A DNA stretch of 64,000 nt from Ashinkailepas kermadecensis. Lineage: Eukaryota > Arthropoda > Thecostraca > Neolepadidae. The translations under genes were made by a program, and so were the position numbers. Location of the stretch: the NCBI GenBank assembly GCA_034440615.1, contig JAOTOM010004622.1, positions 154,001 to 218,000 of the forward strand. The letters run 5' to 3'. The first letter of the stretch is position 1; the number at the start of each line of letters is the position of its first letter. Positions 11,301-24,400 of the stretch are shown one piece after another. The notes under the pieces are model-generated. The model saw only the letters and a list, made by a program, of their open reading frames with translations, was not told the DNA's origin and did not search any database.

Positions 11301-14300
11301 TATCCACGTAGTTCGTTCCTACCAAGGTTGGTGATGCCTACAACGAGCCTCTTTCGTCTCTTTCCATCCAGTGGGCAACTGGGTGCGTAAAATAAAAATT
11401 CCTCGCCAAGTGAAAGAAACCTCTATTCTCGGCTCGCCTAATGAAGGGAAACCACCATTCCCAGACTGGCCAGACCCGAACGGCGCTTCTTGGATTCGAT
11501 GGATTCGCGGCTCTCCAGCTGCCACTCCGGTCGGAGCTTTTTAAACTACGGCCAAGAAAGGCTATTAATAATGCATTCCTTTTTGTTTCCTTTAAGATTG
11601 ACATGTTCTACATGACTCGACATGAACAAAACTGATCGTTTTGCATCCTGGACCAGTCCAAAGCAATAGAACAAAAAAGATATCCGATGGATTTTACGCA
11701 TGAAAATGATCCAAATGGTACCAAAACGTTCTTCAAATCTGGCTACATTTGGCAGTCAAATGGACCACCATATAACCAGAAATTTCCGTGTCTTTCCATT
11801 TCATGACCTACATTGTTTCAGTACACGACAAACTGGTGGCAATAATAGTGTTTATGCCACTCCGACAACTAATTTCTCCCACTCCGGGAAAATGGAAATT
11901 TAGCCGTCATGTTCTTATACACTGCGAAATGAGGGTTTGTTAAGAGCCGCTTACCGGTCTTTCGTCAACTCCAGCTGACTGTACGGAGGCTGCTGATTGG
12001 CTTAGTGGTTTGAACTCAGCTAATGGGATGAAATCTTTGTTGCCAAAGGTAAAAGAGCAGCTTGTCTCGATTGCATTGTTTTTGTGACAATGTAACACAA
12101 GTCGCTGCCAGCCCTGTCGACTTGAAGGCTAAGGCCAGCGAAGGCAAGGGCCATGGTACGAAGCCAGGGAGGAAGCCATTGCTATTTTTCTGTTTTCATT
12201 CTCCTCAGGTGTGCGTCTCGAGAAAAGAGTAGGTGCTGTGGGAATAGTAATTGGTAGGTGCTGCTTTATTATCTTCTGTGACTCCTATTACCTGGCATAC
12301 CCCTTGTAGGAATTCTGTTTTTTCTGCCGATGCTATTGCGGCGAATATGGCTAATTGCTATTAATGCTGGCTTTCGATGGGTAACAGTTGGAGCATGCTA
12401 ATCACAGGTGGAAATTTGTACACTTTTGTTGTTGCCAATGCGACATAATGATTCCCAAATGCCTATGGTGGTGCATGGAATGAATGGATTCAAATGGGCA
12501 TTCTTCATCAGCACAGGGTTCAGGGCCAATCATTTTCCATAAGGGATATTGAGGTTTTGTGGTTCCTGATGTGAAAGGCATAATTTTTGTTCATGGTCAC
12601 TTTGTTTCTATTTGTAAATTTGCAGTTTAGGGTAATTTTGGGTTATTGAAATTCCTTTTTCCAATGCCATGGTTATAAATGTGGTTTACATGGTGTGACC
12701 ACTCACTTCCATTGTAAATGCATACTTTCCAGTTGGGAGGCAAAACAACACCAAGAAATGGGCTTGGGGTTGCATAATATAATGCAAAAATTAATATGCA
12801 AAATAAAAAATGTGACATAATATACCCTAACCTAGCCTAACCTTCGATGCAAAAAGAATAATTCTCTTGAAAAAGTGAAAAATTTCAACCAGTATTTAAG
12901 AAAAAGAAAGAAGCAAATTAAGGAACATAACCTGACATAACCTAACCTTGCCTGGTTCATTGTTGAAAAACAAATTCTTGAAATAGAAAAAAGCATTGGA
13001 TATGAAAACTTGTCCAACTTAAGATTGGAGCCCAACTTATCATAACATAACCAAGCCTAACCCATTTGTTTGCTTCATGGAGGTAAACTGTATAATACGT
13101 GTCTTGTGGATACCCCAAGCTTCAATAATATATTTCATCATAGTAATATACCTACATACCTGAAGTTGAAATATATTCAAACTTGCATGGAAAATCAATC
13201 ATGATTAAATGCATCACTTCTTGCCAATGACAGTATATTTATCACTTTTCCAGCACCACAACACAGATGACTGCTATGTGAAGTTTGCATTCTCAGTGAA
13301 TACTATTGTATGTGATCCAGCATCAGGAGGCATACTTAGGCTGTGTGGGATGAAATACCTGTAATGTATGCTTCTTGAATGGAAAAACAAGACTTTATTT
13401 CTTTGCATCAGTAATTTGTATTCACCCCATGTTTATCAGATATGCACTCCACAATTGCATGAACTCAAGGATTATACCTTCCGAATCCAAGAACGAGAAG
13501 TGAAAATCCAACACTGGTAGAGATGCGACTGGAAAACGTCCGGGAAGCGTGTTCGAAAGTTGGGGAGCTGCGCTTGAGAAACGTGCACGGGAATTGGTCG
13601 AGTTGTGCACGGAAGTTGGACGAGCTTCACACGGATAAATGTGCCTCAGAGCTGGCGGGGATACGCTTGGGAAATGCGTCCAGGAAAAGACGATCTGAAA
13701 AAATGTACTGGAAAATTCGCCGCTTTTCAGACCTATTTTTCAAACTGCCCGCAGCGCACACGCGAACATACTCCCGGTGACGGCACCAGCTAGATGGTAG
13801 ATGATAGGCGTGCAACAACAATATTTTACCGGTATTAATGCACAATACAATATTCTGAAAGGAAGAAAACTTCATGACTTATTTTGCATATGTTCCACCT
13901 GTCATAATAAACATAGTTGTATAACCCATGGGATAATCAGGATATACCCGGCAACATAAAAAACATCAAGCATATCAAGAGATAGCAGGCAACCACGTTG
14001 TAAACCAATACAAAGTCAACAACCAATCAGCGTTCACATCACAATACCACCACTTGCCCCGTGGTAAAACAGGACCTCCAGCAATTGCAGCTTTAGGACG
14101 CACCAAGCACCAAATGACCAGCAACAATCGAGAAGCAGCACGAATGTGTTGGCGTCCTGCTGGAGTGGCACTGACCTTGTGGCAGGTCCAGGTCCACACC
14201 AATCCAGCAGCCGGGGGCGAACCGGACGGGTCCGACGAACCGGATCAGGCCGGTCAAAGACTGTGGCCGCACCATCACCGGCTCGCCTGGTACCACCCAT

Positions 14301-15712
14301 TTGTCCAGACCGAACAACGCCCCCTCTGAGGAACGAACGCACGGCAATCAGTTGCGCTACTGATGCGGTCGTCAATGCATGAAGCAGTAGTTTACAGCTG
14401 GGAATATTTCCTTAACGGTATAAGGAATTATTGGCGAAGACAACCTCAAAATTGGGAGGAGGCCTCGCCGTGCATTTGTTCCAACCCACAACAGCGGGTA
14501 CATGCTACAGTTCATAACAGGCTTCATGTTGAAGTTGCTAAAGGCAAGGATGGTCCAAATCCCCTCCCCCGATCCGGAGTCTCCACCCATGTTGGAAATC
14601 ACACCGAAAGGGAATCAACATTTTTGTTCCGTGGTCTAGCTGGGAAACGTGTACGTACGATGCCCAAAAGTATGCTCTGCAATGCTACGGCTAGGAGCCT
14701 GCATCTTCTTGGCTGGGGCGACCCCATATCTTATATATCGCATGCTGTAACCTTTAAATTTAGTGGGTGGCAAGCATACCATACGGGCTACCCGAGTACA
14801 CCTAATGTATTATCAGGATGTATGCATGTAGCACGATCTCCACCTCTCTTGACACGGAAGGCAGATGGCGCCGTAACCAGATCACGTGTGCATTTGCTGC
14901 GGGTGGGTAAGTTTTGCACGTCTCGTTTGGCATACAGCTTCCCTCGGTCCGCCACAGCTGCATCACTTTGAGTTCCATATCCTGAACCCATGTAATAGTA
15001 GGCCCCCGCCTCCCCGCCGTGTACTGGAGCCTGGTATATCGCGTAGATGTGCTTAGCCGACCACATCGTACCGGCATTTCAGCCTGCGTGGCTCGATACG
15101 TACGATTCGGACTGATGGGCGGCGGCTGCTCCACCACGTTCAGAGTCTTATCGTTGCACTCCGGCCCGTTCGGCTCCTCGGTCGTTTCCTGGTCCGCCTC
15201 CAGACCCTGTTGCCGTTTCAGGTCCACCTCCAGACTCTGCTGTCGCTCTTCGTCAACCCCCAGGCTCTGCTGCCGCTCCTGCTCCGCCTCCAGACCATGC
15301 TGCCGCTTTAGGTCCACTACCAGGCCCTGTTGCCGCTCCTGGTCCACCTCCAGCTGATGTTCCTGGTCCGACTGATGGTTCAGTGCCAGATCCGGGTCTT
15401 GATCTGACTGATGGTTCAGTGCCAGCTCCTGGTCCAGCCGTTGACAAGGCGGCTCCTGGGCTGCTGGGTCCGACTGCTGTTGGGGAGTGCCGCGCGGCTC
15501 GGAACGAGTCTGCTGTTGCGCGTCGTGAGGTAGCTCGCCGCTGCGCTCGTGCGCTAGCTCCTCCTCGCGGATGGTGGCTGCCGGACGCGACAGCACTGTG
15601 GCCTCCGAGTCTGGCGTGTCGTCCATGCTCTGTAGTGACACCGAGTCCTCGGAACACAGGTTGGACGAGCTCACCGCCTGGGAGCCGTAACCACTGCAAC
15701 ACAAATATAACA

Positions 15713-15777
<65 letters not shown>

Positions 15778-18700
15778 CATATCAGCGGTGTGTGAGACAG
15801 AGCAGTGAAATAACTTGGCAGGGAGTGATCACGGAGTCGTGTGTGTGTGTGTGCGTAGTTCGGATTTTTGGCGAGTCAGCTGCTTCGGCTATGTCTCGCC
15901 CAGAACGGAGTCGTGATTTCGGATCCACACATCTCGCAGATTGTCCTAGATGCACGCCACCAGGACTCGGTCCAACATCACTAACAATGATCACGTGCCT
16001 AATAAACAATCAACTTCGGCAGGAGTGGTGCCACATTTACGTATACCTGGAAATACATTCCAAACACCGCAGAGTAGCATGGAAGACCAAACGCGACACT
16101 GAAGGCGAGTAGTAGGTGCAGGTTACTTGAGGGTAACATTGCGACACATCTGTAGGTGATATTCATGACACACCTGGGGTGAAATGCATGGGACTCTCCC
16201 GGAGGCGAGATGTATGGGACACCCCGGGGGTGAAATGTACCGGACACTCCTATAGTTGAGATATATGGGAGGTACCTGGAGGCGAAATGTACGAGACACA
16301 CCTGGCGGTGAGATGTGTGACACACCTGGAAGTTAAATGCATGGAGTGCATCTGAAGCTGAGATGCATGACACACCTGGAGGTAATGCTGGGAGAGTTGG
16401 TTTTGGCAGAGATCGACGCTGGGATCTCCACCAGCGAGTCGAACGTGCGTGATCCCCGCAGTCTGCCCGAGAGGCGGGCTCTCGCCGCACTGCCGCGACC
16501 CTAGAACACAACACAGCCAATCAGACGGCGACAGTCTGTTGCCATGGACACTGTCAGACTCACCTTGGAGGAAGCTGAAAACCAGACATTGCGCTCACCT
16601 CAGGCCATTATAAAACCCCGATCCATACAATACCACCCACGCTTGACGCTAAGCCGGTGCGCCTGGACAACAGAAGCCGGTCCGAGTGCTGATCAGATTT
16701 CGTGTATCTGTCTGGGACATGCCCAGCTGCCGCCACCAGTGCTGCCGCATTACCAGCTGGGATACATAGTTGGGCCCCCACAGGATGGGTGCTTTCGTCA
16801 AATCTCATCAGACGAAGGGTACACCGTCGGGCCTCACCGTGTGGGATGAGACATAGCCGGGCCTCACCGTGCGGGACGAGACATAGCCGGGCCTCACCGT
16901 GTGGGATGAGACATAGCCGGGCCTCACCGTGTGGGATGAGACATAGCCGGGCCTCACCGCGTGGGAGGAGACATAGCCGGGCCTCACCGCGTGGGAAGAG
17001 AGATAGCCGGGCCTCACCGTGTGGGATGAGACTTAGCCGGGCCTCACCCCGTGGGAGGAGAGATAGCCGGGCCTCATCAGACGAAGGGTACACCGCCGGG
17101 CCTCACCGTGTGGGAGGATACACCGCCGGGCCTCACCGTGTGGGAGGATACACAGCCGGGCCTCCCGTGTGGGAGGACACACAGCCGGGGCTCACCGTGT
17201 GGGAGGACACACAGCCGGGCCTCCCGTGTGGGAGGACACACAGCCGGGCCTCACCGTGTGGGAGGACACACAGCCGGGCCTCCCGTGTGGGAGGACACAC
17301 AGCCGGGCCTCACCGTATGGGAGGACACACAGCCGGGCCTCCCGTGTGGGAGGACACACAGCCGGGCCTCACCGTGTGGGAGGACACACAGCCGGGCCTC
17401 CCGTGTGGGAGGAGACATAGCCGGGCCTCACCGTGTGGGAGGACACATAGCCGGGCCTCACCGTGTGGGAGGACACACAGCCGGGCCTCCCGTGTGGGAG
17501 GACACACAGCCGGGCCTCCCGTGTGGGAGGACACACAGCCGGGCCTCACCGTGTGGGAGGAGACACAGCCGGGCCTCACCGTGTGGGAGGACACACAGCC
17601 GGGCCTCACCGTGTGGGAGGACACACAGCCGGGCCTCACCGTGTGGGAGGAGACGCCAGCCGCCGACTCCGCCAGCTCCAGCGCGTCCTCATGGTCGTGG
17701 TCCTCGTGCAGGGTACTCATCCGCAGCGAACCCATCTTGAGACTGGCGCCCGGACTGGGCGTGGCTGCTGGCGGAGCAGAGCGAGTCAGTGGTCAGTGGC
17801 GCTAGGCGCCGCCCACCGCCGGCGGCGACACCAATCAGCACAGAGCGCCCGTGGCACGACCCGCCGCATGACAAGCGTCAGACACTTGTACCGGACGACA
17901 CAGGCAGCGGGCACTCGGCACGCCAGACAAGTGTCAGACATTCTCGGCATGTCAGATGACAACAGTATCAGATATCAGACACTCAAAGCATGTTCAGTGA
18001 CAAGTGCACTGGGCACTCTAGCCACGTTATACGGTAGTGTTCGGACACTCACGGTATATCACAAGAAACCACCAGACGCATTCGGCATGTCAGATAATCA
18101 GACACCATCGACACGCCCCATAATCAGACCCATTCGAAGTATCAAGCAACAACAATCAGGCAGTCTTTGCATGCTACGTGACGACAAACATCAAAAGCGA
18201 TTTTTTTTTGTACCCGTAATTTTTGATTTACTGGTTCAACAGTAGACCACGAGTGAATGTATTCATCCTTGCATTACCAGCCCTGTGTATTACCTTCTGC
18301 ATTACGCGTGTACCCTCTATTACGTGTCCTACAGCGGACCCACCTTAAAATTGAAATTGGACATACATGGCACGAAGACTACGGCATTCAATTCTTATAG
18401 CACAGAGCTAAACTACCGAAGAAAAAACACGCGATGCATCCGCACGGCAAACCACTCAAACCCATAGAACACAACACAGTCACGGCATCTATGAAGCTAA
18501 CCAATCCAGCAATGTTTGGCGTGCAATAGGCAATCCAGATCAATCAGTCATGCCGTATGGGGTACACTGACACAAGAGGCACACCACGCCAAGAGAACGC
18601 CACTCGGCTGGGCAGCGCCCACGCTCCGAGGCCAGGCTGTGGCTGTGTTCACAGCTGGACCAAGTACGCTCGGTGCTCGGTCCAATGCCCATCGTGGACC

Positions 18701-21344
18701 TACCAGCCCGCCGTCTGATACCCGAGCTATTGTGGATCTACCAGCCCACTGTCTGGTACCCGAGCTATTGTGAGCCTAGTAGCCCGCCGTCTGGTACCCG
18801 GGCTATTGTGGACCTGCCAGCCCGCCGTCTGGTACCCGGGCTATTGTGGACCTGCCAGCCCGCCGTCTGGCACCATGGCTATTTTGGACCTACCAGCCCG
18901 CCGTCTGGTACCCGGGCTATTGTGGACCTGCCAGCCCGCCGTCTGGCACCATGGCTATTTTGGACCTACCAGCCCGCCGTCTGGTACCCGGGCTATTGTG
19001 GACCTGCCAGCCCGCCGTCTGGCACCATGGCTATTTTGGACCTACCAGCCCGCCGTCTGGTACCCTGGCTACGGTGGACCTACCAGCCCGCCGTCTGGCA
19101 CCATGGCTATTTTGGACCTACCAGCCCGCCGTCTGGTACCCGGGCTATTGTGGACCTGCCAGCCCGCCGTCTGGCACCATGGCTATTTTGGACCTACCAG
19201 CCCGCCGTCTGGTACCCGGGCTATTGTGGACCTGCCAGCCCGCCGTCTGGCACCATGGCTATTTTGGACCTACCAGCCCGCCGTCTGGTACCCGGGCTAT
19301 TGTGGACCTGCCAGCCCGCCGTCTGGCACCATGGCTATTTTGGACCTACCAGCCCGCCGTCTGGTACCCGGGCTATTGTGGACCTGCCAGCCCGCCGTCT
19401 GGCACCATGGCTATTTTGGACCTACCAGCCCGCCGTCTGGTACCCGGGCTATTGTGGACCTGCCAGCCCGCCGTCTGGCACCATGGCTATTTTGGACCTA
19501 CCAGCCCGCCGTCTGGTACCCGGGCTATTGTGGACCTGCCAGCCCGCCGTCTGGCACCATGGCTATTTTGGACCTACCAGCCCGCCGTCTGGTACCCGGG
19601 CTATTGTGGACCTGCCAGCCCGCCGTCTGGCACCATGGCTATTTTGGACCTACCAGCCCGCCGTCTGGTACCCGGGCTATTGTGGACCTGCCAGCCCGCC
19701 GTCTGGCACCATGGCTATTTTGGACCTACCAGCCTGCCGTCTGGTACCCTGGCTACGGTGGACCTACCAGCATGCCTTCTCAACAGACGATATCGGACCA
19801 AGCGGTAAATCGCCATATAAACCACGAAAGCAAATCTTATCATATTTAATCAAAGGATTCATAATGAAAGGAAGCATGAGTAGGGGAGTGGGATGGTTTT
19901 CGGTTCAATCCACCTATGAAAAACCAATAAGTACAGTGCTGCATGGTTAGAAACAAACTTCCATTGGGAGGTCTCTCCTGTGCATTTCCGTCTGCATGAA
20001 CTAGGATGTATCCCGACGTATGTTCTATTCGCAAATATTCCTATGAAGTGTTCGCTCCATAACGTTCATACGCAACTGAAGTTTTTGCACAGAAATAAGC
20101 TCGCATTCAGAAAAAAATCGTATCGCAAATGTTCCCAATTATATTCAAATACGCAAATATTCGTACACAGCACGGTTCTTATAAACAAAGATTCGCATCC
20201 ACTAAAGTTCGAATACGGAAACGTTAGTATATATGATTGGTCGTACGCGGATTACCTTGAGATAGGCTACGCTAGATTATGAGCATGGAAACCTTTTGTG
20301 TATGCGAATATTTCCGTGTATAAACATTGGCGTATCCGAGTATTCGCATAACATTTGCGCATTCAGTTATTTGCGCATGCCAACATTCAATGCGGTACGA
20401 ACCTTCGCGATACATCTGCCACACGAATATATTTTGCGTTTACGAACGTTTAGGCATAAACATTTATCCTGAAATATATAACAGCAATGCCATCGAACTA
20501 GTCTGGCCACGTCAGAGAACGCGACCCGTTTTGAACTAATGCACTGCAATGCAAAATTGCCTTTTGAGCCGCGGACATTTGAATAGAGCTAGTTCCCAGC
20601 ATTTAGCCTGCTCTTGTGAGATATAGTTGCCGGTATATGGCTGAACGGAGACTATAACCGAGGCCCAGAGCTCGTTGCAGTAGCCATATCTTCAGCAACC
20701 GAACATATCAATGTAAAACATAACTTGTCGAACACTTGGTACGCGGATACCGACGTACTGTGCTGGCTGCCCCTCAGGTTCTCGTCGGCTGAAAGGCCTC
20801 TCAGGTCAAGCAATGCTCTCACGCGACAAATTGAGAAACATTTCCAGGGAGAACTGAAAGCAGAAGTGTCCATGTTTTACCAATTAAAATGTCAATTTTT
20901 ATTTGCAAAACACGAATAGAAAACCAATGATGATTTTACTGTGCCGTCAACTATTCACGTCCCCATTGTGACAACGCACTTTCGGATCACAGACAAGTAT
21001 GCAAACGGAGAGGACCTCCCCAAATAAACATATTCCTGGCTATGCTGCTGCCTCCTCTCATGGGTAGTGGGCGGAAGCCACGCAATAGCATATTTTTCGG
21101 CTTTGACGCAATCTACTTCTTCATGACTACGCTGATTGGTAATCTCTGCGATATACGGACCTTCAAAGTATAATAGTACGAACCGGACCGGTGTTATGAA
21201 TGATGGAGAGGGAACTCCCCTCTCAAGATTGGCGTACCCCGGTTCTTTTTTCTCCTGAATGGCAAGAGGAAAGAGCACATCCCTTGAAAAAATTAAACAA
21301 TATATATATTTTTTTTTATTTTTTATTAAATTAGAAATAAATAA

Positions 21345-21409
<65 letters not shown>

Positions 21410-24400
21410 CCACCACCCATGATCAGGCGGCCAAATTCAATTCAACCAGGTTCAATGCAATACCAATGTTTACATTTTAATGTAAACGATATGCACTAGC
21501 AGTGCTATGATAGCGAACTGAATTGCGAAGTGATTTCTGTATCCCGTACAATGGTACCGGAACACATTGGTGTATTGGTAAGCATTTCCTCGGACGCGCC
21601 GAATTATGCGCACTTAATTATAATCGCAGACCAGTGGTGACTACGCGCGCCGTCCCCACTGGTAGACTTCCAATTTCACCAGCTGCTGTGCCGCACTCCC
21701 GACCTCCATGAGCAGACGGTGACCGGGGATGGAACTTCGCCGAAATGATTGGGAGAGGGATCAAATAGCTTAAGACCCGATTTAATCTCATGCATTCACA
21801 CAGGCTTAATTGTTACGAGTAAAAAAAAAGGTTGAGACTCGAGCTCTCCAACATACGGCAGCCCCACCCCTAAGTGCGGCCGATGTGTGGAACACGTGGA
21901 CACGAGACGGGACCTGGCTGTGAGCAGGCTTCTCGTCATTGCCAGGGCGAGCATACGTGCAGCATGCGGCGGCGTTGGCGGCGGCTGCGGCGGCGGCGGA
22001 GAAAACGGCGACGGCGGCGGCGACTGCTGCGTGCTCGTCTCTTCATGCAGCGCCATCAGAGACCCGCTCAGGCCCGACAACATTGACCTACACTTGGACA
22101 TTACGCCCTGCATCCGGCTCGGCGTGGACAGGTTCAGGAACGTCGGTCGGTCTGTGGACACAGGCAAGGTCACACAAAGCAAGGAGCGCGCCCAAAACGT
22201 GATCCAAACTGGCCTTTTAAAAGAAAATGGAGGTACTATGATCATCCAGGCTTTCAGAGAAAATGTTTCGAAATTTGATAAATCACATGTTTACATAGCT
22301 ACAGACATATGGCACATTTTGGAAACATTTGACCAGCTATTTTTTTCTTTCTAAATGCTTGGGTGCAGTGTTGGTGGCACACTTCTGGTGGGAAGATCCC
22401 TCCAACGTTGGCACCCACTTCCATCCCGGGGGGGGGGGGGCAAAGTTGCAAGTGGTTGGACTTTTTTTTTGTGTGTGTAAAGAAACTAGCCGGCCCTCTC
22501 ACATAATTGACATCACTACCGGTGGACGCTTGGCTCACGGTTTGCTCCGCAGTGCGATCAATGCAGTCTTGCAGGCAATAGGCGTCATTGTATGTACGTT
22601 GTCATTATACTTCGTGCCAACAGCTGATGGGTATCGGGTTAAACTTCGCGTTTCTCGCACATTTAGGTCTTACGGCCAACAATTAAAACAAAATAGGTTT
22701 CATTGTTGAAATAAATGAACAGATTACTCGTCATTATATATAAATAGAATAGTCATTGTGTAAGATTAGTGTACTCATTCAATTGCGATGACAGTCGACG
22801 TGCACAAACACAAACATGGAGTGTCTTGCTTCCAGTCCGAACATGAGTAATCCATAACCATTTTCGAGCTCCGGGAATTCATATATTTCGGACATACAGA
22901 GATAAAATATCCGCACACCATTTTTCCTTCTCAATGGATCTAATATATGTGCAATGAAGTTATTTAGGTGGGCGCTATCTGTGCAACTGTTCCCACGTCC
23001 TCCTCCGTCCAAGGCCCTGTACATGTCTGTGTTTCACAGTCTACTGGCACTCAGGGGACTGGGGAACATTTATTGGTACTCACAGAACTGGGCGACGCTT
23101 TCTGGGGCTCGCAAGACTGGGAGACACTCATTCACAGTCCCGGAAAACATCTGACTGGTAACGGGGTGGAGATTAGGCGACACTCGCTGGCAGCGGGCCA
23201 GGACTGGGGGGCACTCACTGGCAGCGGGTCGGAACTTGGGGACGCTCACTGGCAGCGGCGGGGGGGGAGGGACACTCGCTGGCAGCGGGCCAGGACTGGG
23301 GGGCACTTACTGGCAGCAGGTCGGGACTTGGGGACGCTCACTGGCAGCGGCGGGAGGGGGGGCTGAGGGACACTCACTGGCAGCGGGCCGGGACTGCTGG
23401 GCGCTCACTGGCAACGGGCTGGGACTGAGGGACACTCACTGGTAGCGGGTCGGGACTTGGGGACGCTCACTGGCAGCGGCGGGGGGGGGGGGGGCTGAAG
23501 GACACTCACTGGCAGTGGACCGGGACTGGGGGCCGCTCACTGTTAACGGGCTGGGACTGGGGGACACTCACTGGTAGCGGGGCGGGACTGGGGAACGCTC
23601 ACCGGCAGCGGCGGGGGGGGGGGGGCTGAGGGACACTCACTGGCAGCGGGCCGGGACTGGGGAACGCTCACTGGCAACGGGCTGGGGGAACTGGGGGACA
23701 CTCACTGGTAGCTGGGCGGGACTGGGGAACGCTCACTGGCAGCGGCGGGAGGGGGGCTGAGGACACTCACTGGCAGCGGGGCTGGTACCATCCAGCTTGG
23801 CACCAGTCAGAGGTAGTCGGCGGGTGGGTGTGTCCGAACCGTCACTACCGCACGCCGACAGACCGCTCAGCTCGAGGAAGCTCTCCGAACGGTTACCGGA
23901 GTCGGACCGCTGGAACTGCCAGCATACGGAACCGACATCAACAGACCGCTGGAACTGCCAACATACGGAACCGTCAGCAACAGACCGCTGGAACTGCCAA
24001 CATACGGAACAGTCATCAACAGACCGCTGGAACTGCCAACGCATGGAACCGTGAGCAACGGACCGTTCGCACTGCCAACACACGGAACCGTCAGCAGCGG
24101 AACATTCTGCCCACATGCGTGACAAAACAGTGGATCATTTGAGATGGCCACGCACTTGGAACAGTCAGCAACGAAGCGCTGGAACAGCCCACCGGGACAG
24201 CCCACCGGGCTGCGGCAAAACGTCGGCAAAATAACAAGAAGAGAAAAACGGCTTCGCACAATTGCCCTGTCCCAAAAATAAACGCTCCATATTATTATTG
24301 GTTGCTGGGGACACCAGATCAATTTCCATTACAGAAGAATTAAATGTCACAGGAAAAACTGCGACACTAGTTCTGGGTACACTTTGTGAGTGAAATGCAA

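Noticed and set aside
12825..12960. Arthropod telomere-type (TTAGG)n
   Set aside because: Only scattered cctaacc words, no tandem run.
14802..15071. Continuation of exon 26 to the in-frame stop near 14802
   Set aside because: A good donor (GTACGA) at 15071 joins the CAP-Gly exon in frame; the tail beyond is unlike the family. Retained-intron use cannot be excluded.
16806..17640. CRISPR-like array
   Set aside because: Units are contiguous with no unique spacers, and the context is a eukaryotic intron.
16702..17805. 367-codon plus-strand frame
   Set aside because: Antisense reading of the exon 24 donor array; frame stays open because of the 30-bp unit.
18673..19950. Frames of 320-425 codons, proline/tryptophan-rich, on the plus strand
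   Set aside because: They are the same 38-bp repeat read in three frames; no splice context or non-repeat domain.
21887..22354. 155-codon plus-strand frame
   Set aside because: Antisense of KIF13 exon 23; open because of its GCC-rich triplets.
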